Assembly (NCBI GenBank): GCA_013874835.1
Contig: CP059430.1
Location: forward strand, 1,010,864 to 1,074,863
Source of the DNA: Carnobacteriaceae bacterium zg-84
Lineage (GTDB): Bacteria > Bacillota > Bacilli > Lactobacillales > Aerococcaceae
Reading direction: 5' to 3'
DNA length: 64,000 nt
Shown here: positions 1 to 8,797 of the stretch, in pieces
How positions within the stretch are numbered: the stretch's first letter is position 1
How the letters are laid out: each line of letters starts with the position of its first letter
Made by a program: the position numbers and the translations under genes
Notes under the pieces: generated by a model
What the model saw: only the letters and a program-made list of their open reading frames with translations
The model's database searches: none
What the model was told of the DNA's origin: nothing

Positions 1-507
1 ATTACCAACAGCTCTTGTAATGACATGCTTCATCGGATGATTTTTAGCTTCTTCTTCATTTAAACCACCTAAAGCTAACAAATCATTCACAAGTGTATGA
101 TCATACGTTACTTGTTTAATAGCCCCGTGTCGATAAACATACACACGACTATCTCCCACATGTGCTGTAATCAATTTATCATCTATCATAATCGCACAGA
201 CAATCGTTGTTGACATACCTTTTAAATCTGAGAAACGATTTGCTTGATTAAATATTAGCTCATTAACTTCTTCTATTCGTGATGTTAACCAATGGGAAAT
301 AGTATCCATAGTGATGTCTTTTTCTTGTTTCCACATATCTCCCATATATGTTAAAGCTGTTTTGCTTGCAACTTCTCCAGATTGATGTCCCCCAACACCG
401 TCGCATAAAACACATAAATATAAACCGTCTTTATTTTGAAAAACGTCAACGGCGTCTTCATTTATGACACGTTTCATACCTACATCTGTTTGAAAAGCTA
501 TTTTCAT
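1..507 (-). CDS. prpC: PP2C-type Ser/Thr protein phosphatase (partial)
   Basis: Metal-dependent phosphatase that reverses PrkC/Stk-type kinase phosphorylation in the cytoplasm. The 169 codons present start at an ATG behind a GGAGGTG ribosome binding site. They show the PP2C hallmarks in order: the N-terminal DVGMKRVINEDA motif, CDGVGGHQSGEVAS with the metal-binding Asp-Gly, a STTIVCA strand and HVGDSRVYVY. The C-terminal part, including the last metal-binding Asp, lies beyond the left window edge. It follows rsmB by 15 nt in the same direction, matching the Bacillus fmt-rsmB-prpC-prkC order, so the kinase gene should lie just outside the window. The family assignment is firm; the kinase partner is inferred from that order. 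Confidence 0.93.
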   Translation of the reverse strand, partial: MKIAFQTDVGMKRVINEDAVDVFQNKDGLYLCVLCDGVGGHQSGEVASKTALTYMGDMWKQEKDITMDTISHWLTSRIEEVNELIFNQANRFSDLKGMSTTIVCAIMIDDKLITAHVGDSRVYVYRHGAIKQVTYDHTLVNDLLALGGLNEEEAKNHPMKHVITRAVGN

Positions 508-522
508 TGGTACACCTCCATT

Positions 523-1887
523 CTATTTTATACGTTTCAAACAACAAATATAAAACCCATCTGTGCCGAACATATGTGGTAATATACTAATTTCTCCGTA
601 TTCAGTATAACATTCTTTTGGTAATTTTAAATCATATAATGGCACTCTCTCAAAATTAGTATGTGTTTTTAAAAATTGTGCCATTCGTTTTTCGTTTTCT
701 TCCAAAGTCACGGTACACGTACTATAAATTAAACGTCCTCCAACGGCAACTTTAGGAAAGACACTTTCAAGAATATCCTCTTGTATAGCAGAAAGTGAGG
801 AAATTGTATCAAACACTTTACTATATTTAATATCTGGTTTACGCCGCATCAATCCTAAACCGGAGCACGGAGCATCTACAAACACCTTATCAAAATAATT
901 ATCTGAAAAAGACGACACATCTCGAGCATCTTTTATCATAGCCTCCACAACATCATCTACGTGAAGTCGTTTTGCATTTTCTTCAATCAATTTGATTTTA
1001 TGTTCGTATAAATCCAATGCATAGACTATACCACCCTTTTCTTTATTTAAAAAATGAGCGATATGTGTTGTTTTTCCACCTGGTGCCGCACATGCATCTA
1101 ATACTTTATCACTTTCCTCCAAGGCTCCACACAATGCAACAAGCATTGAACTTTCATCTTGAATCGTAATATCTCCTTGTAAAAATAAAGATGTTTGCGC
1201 AACATGCCCCGAATGTATACGTATACCATTTGGTGCCAATGGACTTTTTTCACACATAAATGTCTGACTTAATTGATTTATTGCTTTATCTACATCATAT
1301 GCTCGAACAGATAGATAAGGTTTCTCGAGTAATGAGTATCCTATTTTTTCTGTTTCTTCTAAACCATAAAGTGTATCAAAATACGTCACTAGCCACATAG
1401 GCAAACTCGTACGTAGTGACACAACTTCTTTTGTTCTTGGTTGCATCATTAAATGAGATAAACGTTCTTTCCCATTTCTATCAATATTTCGCAACACACC
1501 ATTCACAAAATTAACAATACTTTGACCAGCTTTGATTTTTGTAATTTCACTCGCTTCATTCAAAATAGCATATGCAGGAATTTTATCGAGAAATATCATT
1601 TGAAAAGTAGATAATCGTAAAATTGTTCGTAACCATAAAGGAATTGCTTTTTTTACATAAGGTTCTAGTAGATAATCCAATGTCAATCGTCTTTGTGTGA
1701 CGCCGTAAACAATCTCTGTTAATAAATTAGCATCTATTGTAGATAAAGGTACTTCTTTTAAGACAGCATCTAACTTTAAATTGACATAAGCTTGATTTTG
1801 TTCGACATCTACTAAAATTTTCATGGCTAAATATCGTACTGTTTTTTTACGTTGTGCTTTTGTTAATTCGATTGACTTATTTTTCAA
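523..1887 (-). CDS. rsmB: 16S rRNA (cytosine-967-C5) methyltransferase RsmB
   Basis: SAM-dependent enzyme that methylates C967 of 16S rRNA. The 454-residue length fits the family. An N-terminal NusB-like helical domain (about residues 15-145) precedes a Rossmann methyltransferase domain with the SAM loop DACAAPGGKTTHIA. The two family cysteines are present in VDAPCSGLGLMRRKPDIKYS and in YSTCTVTLEENE, the latter carrying the catalytic Cys of the RsmB/NOP2 group. The start codon lies inside the 3' end of fmt (11-nt overlap), which indicates translational coupling. prpC follows 15 nt downstream. The frame is intact. Confidence 0.95.
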   Translation of the reverse strand: MKNKSIELTKAQRKKTVRYLAMKILVDVEQNQAYVNLKLDAVLKEVPLSTIDANLLTEIVYGVTQRRLTLDYLLEPYVKKAIPLWLRTILRLSTFQMIFLDKIPAYAILNEASEITKIKAGQSIVNFVNGVLRNIDRNGKERLSHLMMQPRTKEVVSLRTSLPMWLVTYFDTLYGLEETEKIGYSLLEKPYLSVRAYDVDKAINQLSQTFMCEKSPLAPNGIRIHSGHVAQTSLFLQGDITIQDESSMLVALCGALEESDKVLDACAAPGGKTTHIAHFLNKEKGGIVYALDLYEHKIKLIEENAKRLHVDDVVEAMIKDARDVSSFSDNYFDKVFVDAPCSGLGLMRRKPDIKYSKVFDTISSLSAIQEDILESVFPKVAVGGRLIYSTCTVTLEENEKRMAQFLKTHTNFERVPLYDLKLPKECYTEYGEISILPHMFGTDGFYICCLKRIK

Positions 1888-2824
1888 AACAATCTCCTTT
1901 TTCTAATCGAGCACCACTACCACGACAAAAATCAGCAATAGACATTTTTGATTTCCCAGACGGTTGTACTACTTTTAGTGATAATACTGTGTGCTCTCCA
2001 CAAGCGACAAAAATTTCTGTATCTGTTATATTTATCATTGTTCCAACTGGTTCATTCGTCTGTTCTTGAACAGGAATAGCCTCCCATATTTTAAACCGTT
2101 CACCGTGCAATAATGTATAAGCACCCGGCCAACTATTCATAGCTCTAACTTGACGATTGATGTCAGTGGCAGTTTGATGCCAATTTATTTTTTCTTGTTC
2201 TCTTGAAATATTTGGTGAAAAAATCACTTTTGACTCATCTTGTTTGATTGGTTGTATAGTGTCTTCAAATAAACATGGTAAAGTTTCGATCAATAATTCT
2301 CTACCTAATAAGCTTAATGAATCAAATAACGTTTCTACAGTGTCTGTTTCTAAAATATCAATAGCTTTTTGATTTAATATATCTCCAGCATCCATTTTTG
2401 GTTCCATATACATAATACTTACACCCGTTTGTGTTTCTCCATTCATAATGGCATATTGGACAGGAGCTCCTCCTCTATATTTCGGTAACAAAGAAGCATG
2501 TACATTGATTGCACGATATGTTGGATGATTTAATAAAACAGACGGTAAAAATTGTCCGTAAGCTGCTGTGACAATTAAATCAATATCTAAAGATAAAAGT
2601 GTTTCTAACTCTTGCGAACCAACCAATTTCTCTGGTTGATACACATCAATGCCATGTAGCAACGCTTCACGTTTTACAGGAGAAGGAGTTAATACTTTTT
2701 TTCGCCCAACCAATCTATCTGGTTGTGTCACAACACCAATAACCTCATATTCACTTTCAACTAATGCTCTTAAAATGGGAACAGAAAATTCAGGTGTTCC
2801 CATAAATACTATTTTTTTAGACAT
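1877..2824 (-). CDS. fmt: methionyl-tRNA formyltransferase
   Basis: Transfers a formyl group from 10-formyl-tetrahydrofolate to initiator Met-tRNA. At 315 aa it has the usual length. The N-terminal motif IVFMGTPEFSVPIL and the folate-binding signature SLLPKYRGGAPVQYAIMNGE are clear, with the conserved Asp in MDAGDIL. A C-terminal OB-like domain follows from about residue 210. It is first in the visible minus-strand run fmt-rsmB-prpC and overlaps rsmB by 11 nt. The start is an ATG behind AAAGGAGTTTTAT. Confidence 0.96.
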   Translation of the reverse strand: MSKKIVFMGTPEFSVPILRALVESEYEVIGVVTQPDRLVGRKKVLTPSPVKREALLHGIDVYQPEKLVGSQELETLLSLDIDLIVTAAYGQFLPSVLLNHPTYRAINVHASLLPKYRGGAPVQYAIMNGETQTGVSIMYMEPKMDAGDILNQKAIDILETDTVETLFDSLSLLGRELLIETLPCLFEDTIQPIKQDESKVIFSPNISREQEKINWHQTATDINRQVRAMNSWPGAYTLLHGERFKIWEAIPVQEQTNEPVGTMINITDTEIFVACGEHTVLSLKVVQPSGKSKMSIADFCRGSGARLEKGDCFEK

Positions 2825-2926
2825 ATAAAACTCCTTTATCCAAGGCTCATGAAAAATTCATATAAAACTATTATATCAAGCAATAAAAAGACTTGCAAAG
2901 AATACTTCTGAAAAGCTCTAAAAAAT

Positions 2927-2955
2927 TTGACTTATGAAAATCTATCTCCTATAAT
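2927..2955 (+). promoter_or_regulatory. Sigma-A type promoter of the lipoprotein gene
   Basis: A -35 box TTGACT (2927-2932) and a perfect -10 box TATAAT (2950-2955) are separated by 17 nt. They lie 33 nt upstream of the start of the plus-strand lipoprotein gene. Confidence 0.8.
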
Positions 2956-2987
2956 CTCTAAATGATATAAAAATGGAGGTAATTTTT

Positions 2988-3599
2988 ATGCAGAAAAATT
3001 TTTCAAAAACAGTGATATTTTTATCTACTTTTATTTTGTGTGCTTGCTCAAATCAATCACAACAAAATATATCACATTCTGTCACAACAACGACAACACA
3101 ACAAACAACTGCGCAGCAGACAATAATGAAACAATCTTCTACACAAACATCATCAACAGTTGATTATGACGTCAATGAGATTGTAGCATTAGTAAAAAAA
3201 GATTTTCCTGATTTTGACATTGAAAGTATCAGTTTAACATTAAATGTCCCTACTCCTTTATTTGAAGTAGACTTAATTGGTAATGATTCAGAAAAAACAA
3301 TTCAAGTAAATACACAAACAAAAGATAAAGTCATTTTAAAGGAAGAGATGTTAGACAGTGATGAAAGAAATGGTGTTGAACGTCAAAAAGAAGCAATCAA
3401 CACAAGTTCTTTATCTAGCATCACAAATGTTTTGAATGCTGTGAAACAAACATTAGCAGTAGATACTGTCACAAAAATCAGTCTGGATCAAGAATTAGGT
3501 ATCACTTATTGGGAAGTAGAACTATATAGTGCCAACCAGAAAAAAGAAGTTAAAGTTGATAATGCAACATTAAAAGTTCTTGAGATTGATCATGATTAG
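2988..3599 (+). CDS. Putative lipoprotein of unknown function
   Basis: A 203-aa predicted surface lipoprotein that I cannot assign to a functional family. The chosen ATG has GGAGG 8 nt upstream; an ATG 15 nt earlier overlaps that ribosome binding site and is unlikely. The N-terminus is a short signal peptide ending in a lipobox-like FILCAC, with Cys at about residue 20. A Thr/Gln/Ser-rich linker (residues 25-55) follows, then two copies of a PepSY-like alpha/beta pattern (about 60-110 and 140-200; the second contains ISLDQELGITYWEVELYSAN and VDNATLKVLEIDHD). PepSY-type domains are often found in extracellular regulators of proteases, but this is inference. The gene has its own promoter and terminator and stands alone. 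Confidence 0.75.
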   Translation: MQKNFSKTVIFLSTFILCACSNQSQQNISHSVTTTTTQQTTAQQTIMKQSSTQTSSTVDYDVNEIVALVKKDFPDFDIESISLTLNVPTPLFEVDLIGNDSEKTIQVNTQTKDKVILKEEMLDSDERNGVERQKEAINTSSLSSITNVLNAVKQTLAVDTVTKISLDQELGITYWEVELYSANQKKEVKVDNATLKVLEIDHD

Positions 3600-3622
3600 T
3601 CACTATTTATTTAACAATACTC

Positions 3623-3657
3623 AAAAAGGCTTGAAAACATTGATTTCAAGCCTTTTT
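3623..3657 (+). terminator. Terminator hairpin, left copy of the IS1182 target duplication
   Basis: A 14-bp perfect stem (AAAAAGGCTTGAAA paired with TTTCAAGCCTTTTT) encloses a 7-nt loop. Because A-runs and T-runs flank both arms it can terminate transcription in either direction. It ends the lipoprotein gene. An identical 35-bp copy lies at 5258-5292, on the other side of the insertion sequence. Confidence 0.85.
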
Positions 3658-3694
3658 CAGACTGTTGACAAATTAAAATGTCGACAGTCTTTTT

Positions 3695-3801
3695 TCGTAT
3701 CAGACGTTAAGTTGTACGGCTTACCACGATGTACACGATACATCGCTCGTTCTCTACCATGTGCGAGAACGAAGCCATTCGTACCACAACGTCTGATACG
3801 A
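3695..3801 (-). other. Three-way-junction structured element in the IS1182 5' region
   Basis: Read on the minus strand, an outer stem (TCGTATCAGACGTT paired with AACGTCTGATACGA, continuing to GTACG/CGTAC) encloses two hairpins. One is CGTTCTC/GAGAACG with loop GCACATGGTA; the other is CGATGTA/TACATCG with loop TCGTG. A GGCT/AGCC inner stem lies beside an unpaired AAT. It sits between the left inverted repeat and the transposase start. The 71-nt core (from GTACGAAT to AGCCGTAC) aligns without gaps to the element at 32976-33077 in a different IS family. Function unknown. Confidence 0.7.
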
Positions 3802-3854
3802 TAATAACGCTTAAAAGTGGTATAATAGAGATAAGAAAAAGGAGGGAAAAATCT

Positions 3855-5258
3855 ATGTTTTATAAAGAAACTCACCCAAATGACGAAATCATATTAAACA
3901 CATTGTCCGAATTAGTACCAAAAGACCATTTACTACGTAAAATTGATAAATCAATTGATTTCAATTTTATTTATGAGATTACTTCTCCTTATTATAGCCA
4001 TACGAATGGTCGCAATAGTTTAGACCCTGTTGTTTTATTTAAATTGGTCTTTTTAAAAGATATTTATGGCATTAAATCCATGCGAGAAACCATTAAACGT
4101 GTCGAAACGGATGTAGCGTTTAGATGGTTTTTAAACCTCCCTTTCTCTAAACCTACCCCACATTATTCTACTTTCTCTCAAAATTATATTCGCCGTTTTC
4201 AAGGGACGTCTGTGTTTGAAGATATATTTAATACTATTGTACACCAAGCTATCTCACATCATTTAATTAGTGGGACAGCATTATTCACAGATTCCACACA
4301 CATTAAAGCAAACGCCAATAAAAATAAATTTAGAAACGCCGTTATGGAAACCGTTCAAGAACGTAAGCGAGATTTAGAAAACGAAATCAACGCCGAACGA
4401 GAAGCTATTGGAAAAAAGCCTTTTAGCTACACAGATAAAATCATCTCTAAAAACATAAAAGAAAGTACGACTGATAAAGAAAGCGGATATTACCATCGGG
4501 ATAATAAAGAAAAAGGATTTATGTACTTAGACCATCGTAGTGTCGATGGTAAACATAACTTTATTGTGGACTGCTTTATTACACCGGGGAACGTGCATGA
4601 TAGCGTACCGTATGTGTCGCGATTAACGTATGTGATGGAAAAATTTAAATTTGATGTCAATTGTGTCGCGTTAGATAGCGGGTATTATAAAAAAGACATT
4701 TTAAAATTTTTAGAAGAGAAAAAGATATTTTCTGTGATTGGGTATAGACGTTTTCATCGCAATCCTGACCATAAGTTTTTTCGATATGATTCATCTAGAG
4801 ATTGTTTTACGGATACACGTACGGGAGAAATTTACACCTACAGAAACATTGATAGACAAGGATATAAGCAGTATCGTATAAGCGATAACAGTAATAAACG
4901 GATACTACGTCGAGCGATAGATGCTGATGTATACGATAGATGTCGTGAACGTCGATTATCTACATTTGGGAAAGCACTATATAAACGACGGAAAGAAACG
5001 ATTGAGCGTAGTTTTGCAGACTCTAAACAAAATCATGGGTATCGGTTTGCACAATATAGAGGAGTAGCCAAGATGCAAGATTATACTTGGTTATCTTGTG
5101 CTGCCCAAAATATGAAAAAAATGGCAATTCTACTCACGAGAGATAGCCATTTTTTGAGATATTATTCTTCATTTAGTATTTTAAAATTCAAAATCCAACA
5201 TATTTTTCAATTTTTAAAAAATATGTTGGATTTTTTATCGCTATTGTCAACAGTCTGA
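3855..5258 (+). CDS. IS1182-family DDE transposase
   Basis: A 467-aa transposase catalysing movement of the surrounding element. The ATG at 3855 follows AGGAGGGAAAAATCT; the frame is open further upstream but runs through the hairpin region, so that part is not used. It has the N-terminal DUF772-type domain (about residues 15-120, containing PVVLFKLVFLKDIYGIKSMR), then the DDE core with FTDSTHIKANANKN, VALDSGYYKKD and ERSFADSKQNHGYRFAQYRG. The stop codon falls at the extreme right end of the element, its last base being either the terminal element base or the first base of the duplicated target. No disruptions are seen. Confidence 0.92.
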   Translation: MFYKETHPNDEIILNTLSELVPKDHLLRKIDKSIDFNFIYEITSPYYSHTNGRNSLDPVVLFKLVFLKDIYGIKSMRETIKRVETDVAFRWFLNLPFSKPTPHYSTFSQNYIRRFQGTSVFEDIFNTIVHQAISHHLISGTALFTDSTHIKANANKNKFRNAVMETVQERKRDLENEINAEREAIGKKPFSYTDKIISKNIKESTTDKESGYYHRDNKEKGFMYLDHRSVDGKHNFIVDCFITPGNVHDSVPYVSRLTYVMEKFKFDVNCVALDSGYYKKDILKFLEEKKIFSVIGYRRFHRNPDHKFFRYDSSRDCFTDTRTGEIYTYRNIDRQGYKQYRISDNSNKRILRRAIDADVYDRCRERRLSTFGKALYKRRKETIERSFADSKQNHGYRFAQYRGVAKMQDYTWLSCAAQNMKKMAILLTRDSHFLRYYSSFSILKFKIQHIFQFLKNMLDFLSLLSTV

Positions 5259-5292
5259 AAAAGGCTTGAAAACATTGATTTCAAGCCTTTTT
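5258..5292 (-). terminator. Terminator hairpin of the type VII secretion operon (right copy of the target duplication)
   Basis: Identical to 3623-3657. It starts 1 nt after the essC stop codon on the minus strand and provides that operon with an intrinsic terminator. The two copies show that before insertion one shared bidirectional terminator lay between the convergent lipoprotein and essC genes. Confidence 0.85.
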
Positions 5293-5293
5293 A

Positions 5294-8200
5294 CTAATGT
5301 TGATATACACTTTCTAACTTTTTTGTTATATGATGTTTACACCAATATTGATAAATATACTCTATACGTTCACATATATTTTCGACTGTATATATTTGAC
5401 ACAATATCGGTTCTTCTTGAATAATATATCCTCGTCCTTTAATAGCTTTTGGTATTAGAGTAGATTTCCCAAGCAAATATAAAGCATCTTGCTTTTCCTT
5501 TAAATGCAATACTATTTTTGTACGAAACATATTTAATAAAGCCATACGCACATTGTTCATTGTACTTACAGTCATGATAACATATATGGAAAACGCTGCT
5601 CCCTCTTTTATCACTTGATATAAACACTCTTCTAATTTTTCACAACTCATAGAACTATCATAATCATCTATAAATATTAAAATAGTCGGATATTTTTTCA
5701 TATGTTTCATCTTTTTCCGTTGTGTAAATATACTATATATATGTTGTATCATCTGATTTAATTTTTCTTGTTCATCGTAAGATACATACTCTAATACATG
5801 TGGTAAATCTAAAAAGGCAGATAAGTGATAATAATCAAAATCTACCATGTATATGTATAACCATTCTGGAGAATGATACATTGTCAAAGATAATATCATT
5901 GTCAAAATTGTACTTGTTTTACCATACCCTTTACTTCCAAAAACAATAGTATGGGACTGCTGCCATACATTAAAAAAATATATTTCTTGCTTTTGATAAA
6001 ATGGTAAATCAATAATACCTAATGGTGCACACATATCTGGCATAGTATGATGTTGTAAAATCGGCATAAGGATGCTTTCTTCTAAAGGTGGTATAAGTAC
6101 CTTTTGTACTTTTTTAAAAGAACTCATTTTATGTACATATACTATTTCTGAAATGATTGCTTCTAATTGAGTCATTGCTTTTGTTGTCTGTACGGTTGGC
6201 AATACATTTATTGATTGCCCTAAATCATCTATTTTATAAATCGTGAGAGCTATATCTTGTTTTGTCATATTTGAACAACCTGTATACCCACTTTGAAAAA
6301 GTATCTGACTCTTTTGTCCAATTTTTAAGTATCCTCTTCCTCTCGTTGTAATATAAGCAGCATCTGGTGTTTTTAATAATTCATTAGAGTCTTGCTCACT
6401 ATTTACTTTTAACACAATTTTTGATTGAATATTACTTTCCATTTGTTCATTAATAATACCACTTGGTTTTTGTGTAGCTAATATTAAATGAATGCCTAAA
6501 GAACGTCCAATCCTTGCGATTGATGTTAATTCTATTAAAAATTCTGGAGCGTATGTTTTTAATTCGGCAAATTCATCACAAATTAAAAACAGATGTGGAA
6601 GTGGCTCCATTGTAGATACAGAGGTACATTGTTTATGTGCCTTATATCGTTTGATATACTCATTAAGATTAAATACTCTATAATAAACAAATGCTTCTTG
6701 CCTTTTCTTTATCTCTGCTTTTAAACTTTGAATTGCACGTAATACATGATTTTCATCTAAATTTGTTACTACTCCAACAATATGAGGTAATTTTTCTAAC
6801 GCATAGACAATTTCTCCACCTTTCCAATCAATAATAAACATCGAAATATCTTCTGGTGAGTAAGAAACTGCAAGACTTAATAAATACGTTATAAGAAATT
6901 GAGATTTTCCTGAACCGGTCATTCCTGCAATTAACGCATGAGCACCGTGCTCTGATTCGTGTAAATCCCAATAAACCCGATTATTTTTATCTGAGATGCC
7001 AATGGTTACTTTTAAAGATTGATAGCTTTTTGCTGTTTGCCAGCGATGTAAAATTGATAGTTCGGATACTTGCGATATTTGATACTGCTCTAAAAAGTTT
7101 AAAGAAGTAGACATCATCGGTTTCTTCGTATCAATATGTATCAAATTTGACAAACATCTAATTCCATTTTCAATATGTTGAGTCGGTGGATATAGAAAAA
7201 AATGAGAGTCATACTGAGCAGACAGCACTTGTCCTTTTTCTTCAGTGTGTAATAAGATTGTTTCTTTTACAATATGTGGAAGCATCAATTTTGAAATACT
7301 TATAAATATGACAGTCATACCTAGTTGATTGGGATATTTCTCTAATAAATGATAGATAGGATGTTCTATTATATATTTATAGTCTGTTACAATGAATAGA
7401 TAATGTGGTAAAAACACATGCCCTTTTTTTAGTTTATCTTTCCGTTTTAACAATACATTATATAATGCATCTAATCCTTTTTGTCTGTGTTCTTCTTGAT
7501 ACCATAGTCCTCTCATACAACAATCATTTATATAAAAATGCTTTAAAAACCGCCATTTTCTCCATATTTTATTATATTCATCTTTTGATATAAGACAGAC
7601 AAATTGCACATCTAAATATGAATGGAAAAAAGTTAATTGTATCAATATATGTTCTAAAAAACACATCATATTTTGATATGTACCGACAACACCAACGTAA
7701 CTTTCTTTTAACGAAAGTGAAATAGGACTACGTTCATGTCTACTAAATCGCTTTTTTAATAATTTATCCTCATCATTTTGTATATCAATAGACAGTTTAG
7801 ATGAAACACTTCCTAATCCTAAAGATACGGTTAAAAAATAGTCATGATAATAAGCTCTTTCATAAATTCGTGTATCATATACAGACATCAATCGTACTAG
7901 TTCACTTGGAAACGGAAAATTCTGTTGTAGTATCTCTCGTTCTTTTTGATAAGATTGAGCAATACAAGATGCTGCATACATGAAGTCTTTTTCTTTATTT
8001 TTATTTTCTTGTTCAATATATTTTTTATTTTTATATCTGTTATATACATATTGGCTTATCAATATCAACATGTTAAGAAACAAACCAACTAAAACAATAG
8101 ATACATTTCCAAATAAACTAGTACTTATTGTTGTGAGAAAAGGAATGATAAAAGATTTAGCATGACTTAATTGTTTACTTTTTTTACTATCTTTTGATTT

Positions 8201-8797
8201 TAATACAAAACGCTGATGTGGTTTATCAAAATGTATGTTTACATGCCGATAATATTTTGGAAAATCAGACTGTTTATATGAGATATGTGGTTGTCTATAA
8301 ATCGCATCATCACGACATACAACTTTATTGGAAAAGAGAATGATATGCCATTGATTATTTGTCTTTTCTAATCGAAAACTTTTTGTCATCATCTGCATAT
8401 TATCCATTATCGGATACATATTTTCTTGTACCAATTTATTTTGATAATAGAGAACATCATTTTGTGTCACTATACACACATGTGTGTTATTGATAAGTAT
8501 GTGTATATCTTCTTCTATTTTTATAACATTATAATCATCTTTTCCGATTGTTAAAACAATATCAGATCTCAATGTAAAATAGAAATCATGAACATTCTCA
8601 CTTTTTATGACTAACAATGAATATTGCTTTATTGTATGTAATCCTATACCCACATATTCTCCGTCAATCATTAGCTTATTATTCACTAAACTAAACACAA
8701 TACCATCATGTTTTATCATAGGATTTTGTCTGTGAATGGATAATTTTGTTAATAATATATCAAATATATATACTTCATAATAAGAATGACTACTCAT
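5294..8797 (-). CDS. essC: Type VII secretion FtsK/SpoIIIE-type ATPase EssC, short form
   Basis: Membrane motor ATPase of the Firmicutes type VII (Esx) secretion system, 1167 aa. The ATG at 8797 follows GAGGGTAAAA and overlaps the essB stop by 8 nt. The N-terminal ~200 residues resemble tandem FHA-like domains. A hydrophobic membrane region lies at about residues 214-250. Two ATPase modules follow: the first has Walker A GMTGSGKSQF and the FIIDWKGGE strand, the second has GSKGYGKTST with ILIFIDDYDSS. EssC/YukB proteins are usually about 1480 aa with three ATPase modules, and the third is missing here. The terminator directly after the stop argues against truncation by the nearby IS. Confidence 0.9.
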   Translation of the reverse strand: MSSHSYYEVYIFDILLTKLSIHRQNPMIKHDGIVFSLVNNKLMIDGEYVGIGLHTIKQYSLLVIKSENVHDFYFTLRSDIVLTIGKDDYNVIKIEEDIHILINNTHVCIVTQNDVLYYQNKLVQENMYPIMDNMQMMTKSFRLEKTNNQWHIILFSNKVVCRDDAIYRQPHISYKQSDFPKYYRHVNIHFDKPHQRFVLKSKDSKKSKQLSHAKSFIIPFLTTISTSLFGNVSIVLVGLFLNMLILISQYVYNRYKNKKYIEQENKNKEKDFMYAASCIAQSYQKEREILQQNFPFPSELVRLMSVYDTRIYERAYYHDYFLTVSLGLGSVSSKLSIDIQNDEDKLLKKRFSRHERSPISLSLKESYVGVVGTYQNMMCFLEHILIQLTFFHSYLDVQFVCLISKDEYNKIWRKWRFLKHFYINDCCMRGLWYQEEHRQKGLDALYNVLLKRKDKLKKGHVFLPHYLFIVTDYKYIIEHPIYHLLEKYPNQLGMTVIFISISKLMLPHIVKETILLHTEEKGQVLSAQYDSHFFLYPPTQHIENGIRCLSNLIHIDTKKPMMSTSLNFLEQYQISQVSELSILHRWQTAKSYQSLKVTIGISDKNNRVYWDLHESEHGAHALIAGMTGSGKSQFLITYLLSLAVSYSPEDISMFIIDWKGGEIVYALEKLPHIVGVVTNLDENHVLRAIQSLKAEIKKRQEAFVYYRVFNLNEYIKRYKAHKQCTSVSTMEPLPHLFLICDEFAELKTYAPEFLIELTSIARIGRSLGIHLILATQKPSGIINEQMESNIQSKIVLKVNSEQDSNELLKTPDAAYITTRGRGYLKIGQKSQILFQSGYTGCSNMTKQDIALTIYKIDDLGQSINVLPTVQTTKAMTQLEAIISEIVYVHKMSSFKKVQKVLIPPLEESILMPILQHHTMPDMCAPLGIIDLPFYQKQEIYFFNVWQQSHTIVFGSKGYGKTSTILTMILSLTMYHSPEWLYIYMVDFDYYHLSAFLDLPHVLEYVSYDEQEKLNQMIQHIYSIFTQRKKMKHMKKYPTILIFIDDYDSSMSCEKLEECLYQVIKEGAAFSIYVIMTVSTMNNVRMALLNMFRTKIVLHLKEKQDALYLLGKSTLIPKAIKGRGYIIQEEPILCQIYTVENICERIEYIYQYWCKHHITKKLESVYQH

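Larger units (their letters stand above)
3657..5258 (+). mobile_element. IS1182-family insertion sequence, intact
   Basis: About 1.6 kb, bounded by inverted repeats TCAGACTGTTGACAA and TTGTCAACAGTCTGA. It carries one transposase gene and a strongly structured 107-nt segment between the left end and the gene. It is flanked by identical copies of a complete terminator hairpin, 33 bp if the outermost T/A belongs to the element and 35 bp if not. A partial copy at 52538-53460 also abuts a perfect palindrome at its end. Some IS1182 members are known to insert at palindromes with long target duplications, and this copy fits. Confidence 0.9.

Noticed and set aside
5294-5300. Truncation of essC by the neighbouring IS1182 element
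   Set aside because: The terminator hairpin after the essC stop belongs to the duplicated target and existed before insertion, so the stop codon and 3' end are native.
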